A stretch of 64,000 nucleotides of DNA from Magnolia sinica (taxonomy: Eukaryota > Streptophyta > Magnoliopsida > Magnoliales > Magnoliaceae), in NCBI RefSeq assembly GCF_029962835.1, contig NC_080579.1:77498459-77562458 (forward strand). Reading direction: 5' to 3'. Positions 1-12,281 of this stretch are shown here, in pieces. A program made the translations under genes and the position numbers. The notes below the pieces were generated by a model. It had not been told where the DNA came from, searched no databases, and was given only the letters and a program-made list of their open reading frames with translations. Each line of letters begins with the position of its first letter. The first letter of the stretch is position 1.

Positions 1-92
1 GCTCCTTGTTAACCATCTCAGAAAGCAGAGAAACAAAAGTGAGGAAAGAAAAGAGAAGAAAGAGGAAAAGAGAAGAGAAAGGGAGAAGAAAG
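1..92. repeat. Purine-rich block repeated almost exactly at 6858-6948
   Basis: The first 91-92 bases of the window match 6858-6948 with one indel and one substitution. The second copy lies inside an LTR-like block, so the window probably opens inside another copy of that repeat, cut off at about base 92 where sequence of a different repeat starts. Only the near identity is directly seen; the LTR assignment is inferred. Confidence 0.6.
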
Positions 93-1427
93 ATGTAATA
101 CGTGCATCAGGTGGGTCCACGTGAGGGTGGCCCACCAGCTAAAGAACAAGCTGGTATTTGTGTTTTCCTTTCATCCAACGGTCAGCAACAAGGTGGCATG
201 GAGATCCAAGGCACCACCACCATCTCGCCTCTACTACTGCTGCTATGGTGTAGCCCACAGGCGCTGGATCTAAGCCTACTACAAATGGACGGTGATGATG
301 CAACTTACATCGAGGTGGGGTCCACGTCAGTGGGCCACCCCACTCTAAACAAAGCTGGGATAGCATTATCCCTGTCCAACGGTCCTACTGTGGTCAACGG
401 TTAATCTAGCTGCATCTGGCCCACTGGATCATAATCCGAATGATCTGAGAGTTGACGGTTGGGATCAAATATAATATGTCATAAGAGGGTCCACGCTGGT
501 GGGCCACACGGCCCCCAGGATCAAGCTAATATATGTGTTTTTCCCTTCATTAGAGCCTGGGATCGCTGGACGTCCAGCAACTTGGACAGCAAGAGCGTCC
601 TTGCTGCTAGACGGTCAGGATCATTTTTACATCCATCAGGTGGGCCACAAAATATGGAGGAGAGAGAGAGAGAGAGAGAGAGATGAGATGGAGGGACGTG
701 AGTAGCGGAGGGACCCCGCAACTAAGGTTCCCTCTTTGAATAGTACATACATCAGGATGGGTCCCACCATATATGGGCCCTGTAATCAACAAAATCACAA
801 AAAAAAACATCACGCACCTATGCTTCTTCTTGGACTTCTTCTTTCATCAACACACCCTAGAGCTCCAAAGGGTGCGATTCAACGGTCAAGATTGATTTTT
901 AGAGGGTGGGATTGGGTGGTAGGGAGTGGGCCACACAAAGCTCCTCTCATGGAGAACCATGGACGTGGGGTACTCTCATGGTGCTTGGGAGAGAAAAAAT
1001 GAGAGAGAGATGAGAGAGAGAGAGGATGGGTGAGTGATGGGTGAGTGATGGGTGTACTTGAAAAGGGATGGGTGGAGAGAGGGAGAGTTGACTTTGGGTT
1101 GCTTTTTGGGGTAAGGTGACATGTACTTGATTGATTTGACCTATTATAGAGATTCTCTCGGTATCACAACATGCGGCGTTTCCTCGAACTGAACGCGGGC
1201 CCACATCTCCTGGCCTGGGTATCGCCTCGGCGGGCGAGACGCGACGTCGGAACCGTGGCGACGGCGCGGTCGCACTGGTACAAGTCTCAGGTCGAGCCGA
1301 CTCTGGAATATAAAATACGATTCGGGGTCGCACGCAACTACCGATAAAAGATCGCGAGTCGCCGGAATTCGACCGAAAAGACCGCGGAAGCCTACGGAAC
1401 GGTACGAGCTAGTACACGGGTCTTACA
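93..1427 (-). repeat. Decayed Tekay-like LTR fragment
   Basis: The right part (about 620-1427) aligns in order with the last kilobase of the 34027-38247 LTR: a GA microsatellite, 'gggaccccg', a run of 'gagtgatgggtg', 'gagattctc', 'gcggcgtt', 'ggaaccg.ggcgacgg' and the terminal 'cgggtcttaca'. Many substitutions separate the two, so it is an older relative and not a copy of the complete element. The left part is the GTGGGCC-type repeat also found inside that LTR. Strand is copied from the complete element. No target duplication was found. Short open frames here are not genes. Confidence 0.6.
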
Positions 1428-2660
1428 TAAGTTGCCTTTGTTATCCTGTTGGAGCTGTAGCAGAAGTTGAGTATTGATTGACTCCATTAGCTCTCTCCAA
1501 ATCACCCTTATCACTTCCTGAGCCTTGATTTGCCGCAGCATGGGGGACGAGACACCCCCATCCTCGTTCGACCCAAAAGAATAGTAGCGTAACTTTACGA
1601 AAATTTAGTAGTTGTTTTGAGTCAGTTATGACTACTTCCATGTATTGAAGATAGTTAGAACATTTGCTCGATTAGTCTGTTTTTTTTTTCCTTTATGTTT
1701 AGAGTATCTAGCAATACATGTAAATCCATATTATAGGATGTAACTGGCCATAATGATGGCACTTTGAATCCAATATGAATGTATGGATTGCCTTGAATTT
1801 TTCTTGTCGCCTAGTGAATGCTTGTATGTATGATTGCCTTACTGCATCCTTATTAGCATTATTGACACTTCAAACCACCAGAATACCTCAAAACTTTTGA
1901 CTATTCCTTCATTCTTGAAATTTATGAAACCGAAATGTAGTCTGCTTGTAACCCACTAGCCCTAAGATTGAAATGGTAATTCATATAAAATTTTGTGCCT
2001 TTAGAAACTTTTTAGGATGATCTTTGACCATAGGCATATCAAGAGATTTATTAACCTCCAATTTGGATATAAATTAAAACGAGGACTCTTGTAGACCAAG
2101 ACCCAAAGGACAACCTTATAAATAGGAGATTTAAACCTTCCAATAATGGTCGTTCCCTAAACATTTAGATTGATCGGATTATGGAAGTACGGAAGTATAC
2201 ACCTGCAAAGCATTTGCAGCTTGACCCAATTCTCAATTCTGAGCGACTACCAATGGACTCACTACTTTGACCGAGAAGAAGATCAGGATCCACTAGGACG
2301 AAGAAGGGATACGATGAGCCTTCTACCTTGGTCAAGTAGATGATCAACGTATCGGGTTCAAGCCCACTACAACCGTCTCTCCGTATTGGTCTAACATTGA
2401 AAACAAATATTTTCACTCTAGAGAGAGGGAAACCATCGCCATGAATCTAAATCTTTAAAAATAAATAGATAAATAAATGAATTGTAGTAAACCATCAAGG
2501 TGAAAAGGTTTTAAGGGGGGTAGACCAAAATGAGCCAACCTAGCATGGATAGTATACACCCTACCACGCGTATAAACTTGAAGCCAATAAAACTTAGACA
2601 AATGAAATAATAAATTTTTATTTACTATCCTTAGGTAATTTCAGAGATGAAATTATTTTT
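1428..2660. other. No gene recognised; retroelement debris
   Basis: Mostly AT-rich sequence without a long open frame. A short minus-strand frame near 1441-1641 ends in a low-complexity run rich in Ala, Asn, Ser and Thr that I cannot assign. Two copies of 'ttttaaggggggtaga' (about 2510 and 2658) look like polypurine tracts, which fits the 3' end of a plus-strand LTR element, but no coding domain supports this. Confidence 0.3.
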
Positions 2661-2673
2661 AAGGGGGGTAGAT

Positions 2674-5600
2674 TATAACGTTATGGATTTTCACTGTTTT
2701 GGAATTTTCAAAAATTCTTGAAATAATTTTGTTATTAATTAACTTATAACATCGCTTAATGACCATTAACACTCAATGTTCGTTTATGCAGGGGTGGTAC
2801 AAGTAAAGAACTGCACAAGTCTGATTAATCAACCGAAGGAAGCCAATGAATCCGCCTGATCACTTGAACATCAAGTGTAGCCCCATGATTTACTCACATA
2901 GGACCCAAATCTAACCGACCTATCGCTAACTAATTAAGACAATCATGAGTAAATTAAAGATCTAACCGGTGCTGAGTCAGATAAGGCCTGGATCTTGAAT
3001 GATAGACCAAATTAACCCTGTTACTCTTTTAGCCTAAAACCGATGATTTAAAGTAACCATGACCAAATCTCTACTTTCACTAGTTATAAATAAGTCATAC
3101 TATGAACATAGTTAATCCAAACCCTAATCATTGCCCATGAGAAATCTCAATACCTAATTCATTCCAGAAATGCCCCGATTTCCTGAACAAGCTCTAGACC
3201 GCTCGTTGGTGGGCCACTAGTTCCAAAACCATAGAATAATATCCATCTTACTGGACTTGACGTCCATCGCGGGAGTCGGACCTGGGTGTTGTCCAGAACT
3301 GCTTAACTTGAGCTAAAGGACGAGTGCATGAGAAGTGTAAATACCCCAAAAGAATGAACTAAAACTTAAGTGAATTGGGTCATCCACTCTTACGCAAAGT
3401 TGAGGATTTCGAACTGTCGGTTTACGACCAAACTTCACACATGGAGTAAAGATATTTTCCTGCTCATATCCATATAGCTGCAGCCTCGATCGACTATCGA
3501 TGACCATTAAACAGACTTCTAATCATATCTGTTGATCGGCGCATCCAAATGGCGGGCCGATCGTATCCATAAGTAGATCATCATTAGGGATAACTATCCT
3601 ACGGTGTATATCAATATGTACACCCTATAGTAGGCCCTAAAGCTTAGAAAGACCCTCCCATAGGTCTAGTATAGTAAAAACCTAGCCCTTTGGGCCATTT
3701 ACACCAAATCTGACATTATAAAAGGGCCTCATTTGGGCACCCCCTCTCCCCAAACGATTTTGCCCTAGAGAAAATAAAGAGAGAAAGAGGGAAAGAGAGA
3801 AGAGAGAAAAGGGAGAAAGAAGAAGAGAGGAAGGGAGAGTGAAGAAGGGAGAGAGTGTTTGTGTGGGTGAGGAAAATCTTGATGCTTGTAGGGTTGATAT
3901 TTCCTCAACCAAACCGGTGGCTACTACAAAACCTCCACCAAACCCACCCATATCAAGAAGCGGAGGTAAAAATGGTATATTTTTCCTTCAATAAAGCAAC
4001 CTAGTGTAAATTTCTAGGCATTAATGTTGTCTTTCTTGATTTGATTTAGGAATTGGCGGTTTTACCCAAATTCTCAAACCCTAAGATCTCAAAGAATGGA
4101 AATCTCCTCTTAAGGTGCGGACTATTATCCTTAGGTGGCCTAGCACCAATTTCAATATGAATCTAATAATTTTACACGCTTGGATGATGTATTTGGAGAA
4201 TCTAGAGAAAACCTAGGAATTGTTGGTTTATTTGGAATTGTATGGAATTGTATGTCTTGCTGATTTTCTCATATGATGTTGTTCTTGCTTCTCCCATGAT
4301 TTAGTACAAATTAATGATCGTATTTTTTATGTCTTATTTGATTTCTCATATAATGTTGCCCTATAGCATGTATGCCATATAATTATTGTATAATTTGGTT
4401 CCATGTGTGTAGGAAGTGCTTAGCTTCCTCACTAACCCACACAACACACTTACACCCTTAGTTCACATCATGATTAGCTTTGCTTGGTAGAGAAATTTTA
4501 TATTCTATGTTTAAAGATATGCACGCATGCTTCTACTTGTATTATGCGATAACCCTGATTGTGGCATGTTATGAAATTACCCTCAACCCTTGGGTTGGTC
4601 AGGAAAATGAGGAGAGTGAAGGTGGTCCCGTTGGTAGGACTATCCTAAAGCTAAACCCATGAATTTGGGCGAGTGCGTGCTGGCGACAGTGTTAGACTAC
4701 ATGGGTCGCTTGTATCCGATGTCGTCTGTCACGTGTTTGCTTGGACTCATGCGGTCTAGCCTATTTACTGTCCAACCTTGATTGTTACCCCTATTTTCTC
4801 ACATATGTATGAAATCTGGAACACCCTATAACTATTGTAGCCCATTGATAACCAGATTGAAACCGATCCACCGCCTCGTGAGCTGGGCATGATGGAATAG
4901 GACACTATGTCCGAGCTATCAGCCTACGCTGGGGTGACGCGCATCCCCATAGTGACCGCAAGCGATCCCAGTTCTCATCACTCCCCATTGCTTGAAGTCG
5001 GGGATGGGAAACCCGACGAGATCAAGGATCGCGGTGCCCTGGCCTTGCGCATTGAGGGGCCTTGGCCTCGCAACCAGTTCAGGCCATTGATACGTAGGGT
5101 GTATCAGTTTTCCCAACCAGCTAGATGAATGGAATTAACTAAGAACTTGGCTAACATTATCATCGCATCGCACTAGCTAGGTTAGCAACTCAACAGTTGA
5201 GGTCGCTCTGAGAGAGTGTTGGTCATACGCGATCGTTAGACGGAGTTGCTTGAGGGAGTGTTGTAGTGAGGGCATGTATCATATCATCTATCATGCATAC
5301 GTAGTAACAAGATTAGTTATGTGTTATGAATGATTGTCTTTCATTAAGTTTATAATATAATTGATACCTATTACAACTTAAGACTAATAGCACCCACTGA
5401 GTTGATCACTCACTCCCACTCTGGGACGGTGTTTTAAAACACCAACCAAGCTCTTCAATAGCTACAGGTAGCAATAAGTTCAGGGAGCCTGACGACGCGA
5501 GCCTTGACGAGGAGGATGAGCTGTCTTACTTCCAGCTGATGGGCGGCTCTCCATTGGCTTGATAGGCAGGATCTGGATCGCTGAGCAGTGGGCTCAGCTT

Positions 5601-5850
5601 TATTCTTTCTGGACATATTATTCTTTTTGTAGTTTTGTTGGGCAACGCCTTGTGCGACCTGTTTATATTTTTGGACTTGTATATATACTAGATCTCTTTC
5701 ATTTCAGTAGACTTATATAGTTGTGCTTCATGTTCCAGAAAATTCCAGGCTGCACATTTAAACCTGATTAAACGCATATTAATGAAAATCAGTTATATGT
5801 GATACTCGGGAGTCGAGTGTATGCACGACCCCCGATTTCTAGGGTGTTAC
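2674..5850 (+). repeat. Candidate long LTR (about 3.2 kb)
   Basis: It starts just after a polypurine run (aaggggggta, 2661-2670) and ends at 'gggtgttaca', a usual terminus of plant gypsy LTRs. A TATA box (tataaaagg, about 3717) is followed by a GA-rich leader (3770-3860), as expected for U3-R. The segment around 4870-4960 is related to 7797-7880 in the next block. No matching second LTR with target duplications could be shown, so boundaries and strand are inferred. Confidence 0.4.
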
Positions 5851-8573
5851 ACATCTTCCTCGACTTGGCCAAAAATCGCACCATCAGCGTATAGACCCTA
5901 TTTCCACATCAGAGACATTCATCTAATGAGCCGGGAGACCAGAAGCCATCCATCTTGTCTGATCACTGACATGCAATCTGATCTCCCATATCTGATTTAC
6001 AAACAAGATTGAATCATCGAGTTCGCTGTCGGGTGTAACTAATCCCTTAATTAGTTACTTCGAACCCTCTAGAACGAAGTTAACAGAGCCTTTAAAAAGG
6101 GGGCATTCTTTCCGAAAATGGAAAGATAGAGAGAGAGAGAGAGAGAAAAGGCGTCGCTTCTATTGTCACACCCAATTGAGTCGACTCAGTTCAAGTTGCA
6201 ACCGAGTCCAAATTCTTTCTGGACGAACGGTGAGAGTGAGAGAGAAATAGAGGAGCAGAAAGGAAGAAGGAAGAATAGAAGAAAAGATTGGAGTACTATT
6301 GCTCGCTGCCACACCATCAGTCCGCTATAACGAGTTCTCCAAGTCACGGTCCGGGTCGAGTTTCATCGAATCCTGCTGAGTCCAAATGTTGGACGTAAAG
6401 GAAGAAGAAAGAAGAAGATGGAAGGAGAGATGGGTTTTGGGTTGCGGTTAGGCTTAACTCAGCGGAACCATCAAATGTACTTGACTCATCAAGTCTGAGT
6501 CAGCTGAGTTTCGTCTCGAATCGAGTTAGTGTGAGTAGGAAAAGTTTCTCTGTAGTCCAGAGGGAGTGAGAGTAGAAGAAATAAGGAAAAGGGAAGAAGA
6601 AGAAAAAGAAGAGAGAGGGTTGTTTATCTGTTGCCACAACTGAGGGATTCAACTCAACTCTAACCACGTTGAGTCGGGCTGAGATTGTCACGTCTAGTTG
6701 TCGGACATTAGCAAAAGAGAAGAAGGGCTTGGAGAGTGAGTGGTGGTCTGTTCGGTTCTGATTCTGAGCCTCACTGACTCGGTTGCAATGAGTCCAACCA
6801 AGTTGGCAGGTGCTGAGTTGAGCCAGGGCACATTGGATGAATCGAGTCTGAGGCCAGGCTCCTTGTTAACCATCTCAGAAAGCAGAGAAACAAAAGTGAG
6901 GAAGAAAAGAGAAGAAAGAGGAAAAGACAAGAGAAAGGGAGAAGAAAAAGGGACATAACCAATCTACCGAGTTGACTCACTGAGTCAACTCGCTGTCCAT
7001 AGCAAGCCAAAACAAATTTAGTAGAATCACCTCAATTGGGTTAAGTAAGTTGACTGAGTTTCGTTATGTAATTTTAATTTTCATTTTGGTTAATCCTCAA
7101 ATTCATATTTAAATATGGAATTTAAATCCTTTAGGTTTAGAACTGTTTGTGAGGAATTGATTAAATCAACTTGGGTTGGATTAAGTTCAGAGTGTCTTGA
7201 ATTCAAGATCAGGTGTTGGCGAGAAGTGAGAAGTACGACCACACCAAAGGTGAGGATCACCATTCAAGCTTTTTTACATCTTGATAGTTAGTGTAGCTCG
7301 TTTATTTCATATATTGTCTAATATAATACTCAGTGAAATTGATGATAAATGCTAGTTTATATTTGAGTAATTCTTTATAATGTCTGATGGTTAGATTTAC
7401 ATTCAAATATGAACATGCGATAGATCTCAAATATCCCAATTTACATGTATAATTACTATTGATATTGTGCTTAGCTTGTTTTGCCACTTGCGGTTATTTA
7501 ATGATGTTTGTGGAAGTCCTTGAAGTAGTGGCATTTCTGCCAAATAGATTAAATGGAATTTTCTTGTCGTGGACTTACCATCTTGTAAATCGCTTGTGCC
7601 TTTGTGGCTTTTTTAAAAAAAAAATCATTCTATTACACCCTTAAATGGACTATTTGCCTTATATGGCTTTGATTGACTATTTCCCCTCTTGCGGCTTTTA
7701 TGATTATTTTCGTATAACCCTGTGATGGTAAGTACCACTTGTCAAACTATGATTGGCTACTAGTTGAAGATGTTACCATTAAACATCTTATTTGTTAGTC
7801 TCATGAGCTAGGGATGCTGGAATGGGACACTATGCCTGGGCTGTCGGCCTATGCTGGGTGACAAACCCCCCATAGTGACCTTTGAGGCTACCTTGCGTAT
7901 CCTCTATGCATGGTCTTTTCCGGGTGGCTAGTTCTCTTCAGGACATATCTTTAAGTACTTTTCCCGGTGGCTAGTTCTCTTTGGGCGACATTTTACCAGC
8001 TGGATGTGCATCCCTAGGTCTGTGAGCATGTACATACATTCATGTATTTAAACAAGATTATCTTTGTGGAATTTATCTGATGAATGCGTATCTGATGAAC
8101 CTTATTTGAATTTTATGATAATTATTGTGAAATATTTGTTATACATTTTTCTTGATAAGTATGTTTAATTATCTTGATGATACGATAAATCTTGGGGGTT
8201 ATACCTCACTGGGATAGCCATTGACGCTATCAAACCATATTCAGTGTGCAGGATACGTAGATGATTTATGAGTTGAATCTGGTGCATCGCATGGAGAGAT
8301 CGATGGCTATGCGACTCTAATTTCTAATCTACTTTTATTATTTGGTTGTTCAATCTTTAGTTACAAGACATTGGTTTGTATAAATTTTCGGATAACCACT
8401 CAAATATTTGATTTTGTATATTCCCTCTTATACTTGATTGGTTTCTATTCCAATAGTTTACTAACTCTGATAGATAAAAAAATATACGTGAAATTTGAGC
8501 CGCTGTTGAACGTTAACACTCAAGTTTTTGAAAAACGAGTAGTGTACTCGGATTTCAGGAACCGGGGTATTAC
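5851..8573 (+). repeat. Second LTR-like block related to 2674-5850
   Basis: It ends in 'ggggtattaca', parallel to the end of the preceding block. It has a promoter-like 'tttaaaaagg' (about 6091), a GA-rich leader (6120-6960), and a segment at 7797-7880 that matches 4873-4960 (both carry 'gggacactatg' and 'catagtgacc'). The GA-rich leader contains many 'gagtcgactcag'-type palindromes. It may be a diverged LTR of the same family lying in tandem. No protein-coding capacity was seen. Confidence 0.35.
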
Positions 8574-10625
8574 AGGTTCACTTGTGATTTTCATTTGCCT
8601 CGTTTTGGTCTCGTGAACTAAAATAAGATGTAAAAATGGATGGACTGCATGGATAAACCACATACATCATGATGGGGCCCACATAGCTGTGACATCAGCC
8701 AGCTGGCAGGTGTTAGGGTCACTACCCAAACCAAGTTGGTCATGACTATATCATTCTGGATCCCATTTCAGACAAACTAGAGGCGCTTCAGCAAGATCAG
8801 TCAAATGTGGGCCCCACATGTTGTATGAACGCAATCAGATGCGTCACTTTGAAAGCCCCGATGTCCCAAAAAGCAACTCGATCCAAATCCCAGGTGGGCC
8901 ACAGAACATAGGTCAAGGTGAGAGGGGATGTCATCGTTGCCACCGTGTTGTTTACATGGAATATAGACCGTTCAGATCCTAGGGTTACCCTAAAAATCTG
9001 GAGTTTTCCCATCTGAGTTGGACCCATATGAAAACTAAAGTCTGGACATCCATCTCAAATTGTTTTCCCTGAAATGGCCCAGATGAGTTTCTGATAGAGC
9101 TTCTTTTTGTGCCTTCTAAATTTTCTCACGTGACGCATCTGATGGACGGTGTGGATGATTCGTACACATCATGTGAGCCCCACTTCTGCTCGGTACCACC
9201 GTAAGTACGACTGGAGCGTACCTCTTCCAACTTCTACCTAAGGATTTTCCAGAAAAAGCTTTGCTAAGCCCACGCGCGTGTGCAATAAAGCTCATGTACA
9301 CGCCACATATGTGCCAGAATGGAACAATATGTCCGAGATCCAATTCATCCATCAGAAGGGTATTACTATATTGATGCCAATTCCGAAGAACCAGGATCAT
9401 TCATTAATCAGGTGGACCACCTATTGTAAAAACAAATGTACGACTCAGAAAAACGTGGCTAAAGTTTTCTAACCCATCTGCCTTTTTCCAATATTGGATC
9501 CTCATGTTAGTAGACCAGATTTATTTTTGGGAAACACGTAGAAAGTTCGGACGATGGATTCGATTAGGCACATGTGTGACGTGTACATCAGCTTTATTGC
9601 ACTCGCGTGAACACGTGCGGCAGGAGTGTGGCATGTAAATGAGCCTGTTACACACAAATAACTAAATCCAACCGTCCAAATCATGGTTTTTCGCTGCAGA
9701 TACACTGACTGGATGATTCTAACTTGCCCATTGGTGGACATATGATAGATGGCTCAAATAAAAAATTACATATGATAGATGGCTCGAATAAAAAATTATA
9801 AATGGTTGGAATTCAGCAATCAGATGTCCACTTTTAGGGCAATGCTCCATCTATAGTGAGTCCAATTGTTTGGACGGTTTGGATATAGTAACATTTATAC
9901 TTAAATATGCAAAGGCTAGATGGACGGTTATCCATTGCCATGTTTTGCCACTGTCACTGACCAAACGTGCAATCCTGCGAAGTGCATTGGACATCTGAGC
10001 GGTGGATTAAGTACTCCTCACAAATAAGATGAGCATAGAGGAAAATTAGGATGGTCAACTCATCAGGTGGGCCACACGAGCTTATCCAATATGGATCCGT
10101 TGATTAGTTTTCTAAAAAAAATCCATTCATTTCATATAAATGTAACCCATTAAATATTTTCATTTTAACTGACAATTAAACGTCCACCAATTAGCCACTT
10201 AAGGCATAAGTTCAAAAAATGCAAGTACCTATACTTAGAGTTTAGTTGGTGGTCTCCATGCCATAGCAATGCTTCACCCTCATGATTTTAGAACATTCCT
10301 AGAATAGAACATTCTTTCCACCTATGTTAGAACCTTTATCAGTTGAATATGTATTTTGGTTATTTTTCTCTTCTTCATTGCCTATGGTTATATGTTGAAA
10401 GGTTAGCTTGTCTTATTAATAAAATTATTGAGGCATAGTGTTTCCATGGTGGGAGACAATATACCAATGGCTAGCTAGTGCATGCTTGGGCCCATTTGCC
10501 AGAGTATAAAACCTTGAGATTGTGTAAGTTCTTTGCATGATGAAGTAGCAGATACACCCTGTAAAGGAAGGAAAAGAGATCATTGGTATACTTTCTTTAA
10601 GGATAAACTTCAAATTCATGAGGTA
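8574..10625. repeat. Dispersed fold-back repeat tract without genes
   Basis: This stretch holds pieces of the genome's abundant fold-back repeats: 'gatggggcccacat', 'tgtgggccccaca', 'tggacggtgtggat', 'caggtgggcca'. A 30-bp unit, starting 'acatatgatagatgg', is tandemly duplicated at about 9738-9797. The stretch is AT-rich from 10080 on. I found no coding region, RNA gene or intact element with target duplications. Confidence 0.5.
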
Positions 10626-10630
10626 CCTTG

Positions 10631-10866
10631 TAAAGAGATTGAGAAACGTAGATGATTGAGAAGGAAATAAAGGCCACACACTGATGGCTTTTCCATGATC
10701 AATATTTAAGGATTTCAAATATAACAGCTTATCTAAACTAACTGCTATATTTAAGGAAACAGAAAGATCCTCCTAAATACAATGAAATAGAATTCAAATA
10801 ACAAATACAAAGTCAAAAACAAAACTTATTGAAAACAATATCAGATAAGATACGATGGCTCTATTA
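10631..10866 (-). repeat. Copia 3' LTR
   Basis: 236 bp, starting 'taaagagattgag' and ending 'ggctctatta' on the plus strand. It differs from the partner LTR by a/g and t/c at single positions (near 10733 and 10790). It is bounded outside by the target duplication ccttg and inside by the polypurine tract. Confidence 0.95.
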
Positions 10867-10884
10867 TGCCCCCTCAAGATGGAA
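10867..10884 (-). other. Copia polypurine tract
   Basis: Read on the minus strand the bases just inside the 3' LTR are 'tccatcttgagggggcat', containing the TTGAGGGGG polypurine tract that primes plus-strand DNA synthesis in copia elements. Confidence 0.8.
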
Positions 10885-12163
10885 CTCGAGAAGAGAGTCC
10901 AATCTTGGTCTTGAGAATAAGAAATTGTGTCCGAGAAAGGGGCTTTGTCAGAGCATCAGCAAGTTGGTCTTTACTGGAAACATGAGCAACACGTAGACGA
11001 CCCGATTGAACTTGATCACAAATAAAATGGAAGTCAATAGCTACATGCTTCATTTTCGAGTGGAAAACTGGGTTGGAACATAGAGAAGTGGCCCCAACGT
11101 TGTCACAGTAAATCACTGGGGAATGAGAAAGAGACACACCAAGTTCATCCAAGAGAGAGCAAACCCAGTTGAGTTCGGCAGCAGTGTTTGCAACAGACCG
11201 ATACTCTGCTTCAGTGCTGGACCGAGAGACAGAACACTGCTTCTTGGAACACCAGGAAATCGGATTTCGACCAAGATAAACAATATTGGCACTGGTGGAA
11301 GTGAAATCATCTTTGTTCCCAGCCCAATCGGCGTCAGAGAAGGCATGTAATTGAGCAGCAGGGAAGGCATGTGGAGAGTCACGGTAGAGAAGGATACCTT
11401 CATTAACTGAGCCACAAAGATAACGAAGAAGTCGCTTAACAAGAAGCCAATGATCTGAGGTTGGTTTATGCATGAAGGGAGAGATTGCTGCAAAAGCAAT
11501 GTCTGGCCGAGTAAGTAGCAGATATTGCAAACTTCCAACTATGGCACGATATTCAGATGGATCACTCAGTGGAGAACCAGAGTGCAAAGTGATTGGTGGT
11601 GAAGTAGGAAGAGGTGTGAGAACAGGTTTTGCTTCCATCATTTTGGTACGAGCAAGAAGATCCAGTATGTAGCGCCTTTGAGAGAGCAACAGACCGTGAG
11701 GATGTGAGATAACTTCCACACCTAAAAAATAAGAGAGCTGCCCAAGGTCTTTTGATGAAAACTGTTGAGATAATAGAGTCACAAATTGTTGAACAAAACC
11801 ATCATTGTCACCCGTTATAATAATATCATCGACATAAACCAAGAGATAGATAAGGTGACCACCATGTTTGAGAATGAACAGAGAGGTATCAGCAAGGGAG
11901 TTCTGAAAACCCGAGGCTAGTAGAAATTTGCGAAGCTCAGTATACCAGGCACGTGGGGCTTGCTTCAGACCATAAATTATTTTTCTTAGTTTGCAGACAT
12001 AAGAGGGATTATCAGGATCAACAAAGCCTTGTGGTTGTGACATATAGACAGCTTCAGAAAGATAGCCTTGTAAAAAAGCATTGTTGATATCAAGCTGGCG
12101 GAGAAACCATTTACGACTAACAGCAAGACTAAGCACAAGGCGTACTGTAGTTGGCTTGACCAC
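10874..12163 (-). pseudogene. Copia reverse transcriptase and RNase H
   Basis: This frame encodes the catalytic end of the copia polyprotein, which copies element RNA into DNA and degrades the RNA strand. The RT region includes '[12 protein letters not shown]', 'LKQAPRAWY' and the catalytic 'YVDDIIITG' with paired aspartates. RNase H follows with 'FSDADWAGN', '[11 protein letters not shown]' and 'YCDNVGA', ending about '[13 protein letters not shown]'. The same frame is open upstream of the first Met to about 12270, where the RT N-terminus begins; a small insertion there breaks the join to the integrase frame. It is not an independent gene, and expression would need a frameshift the family does not normally use. 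Confidence 0.93.
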
Positions 12164-12281
12164 AGGGCTAAAAGTATCATGATAGTCAACACCAGGATGT
12201 TGATGAAACCCTTGAACTACTAGGCGGGCCTTATACCTATCAATGGAACCATCAGAGTGTCGTTTAATTCGAAAAATCCAC

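Noticed and set aside
1441-1641. Possible host exon on the minus strand
   Set aside because: The stretch is short, without splice evidence or recognisable family; it could be retroelement debris.
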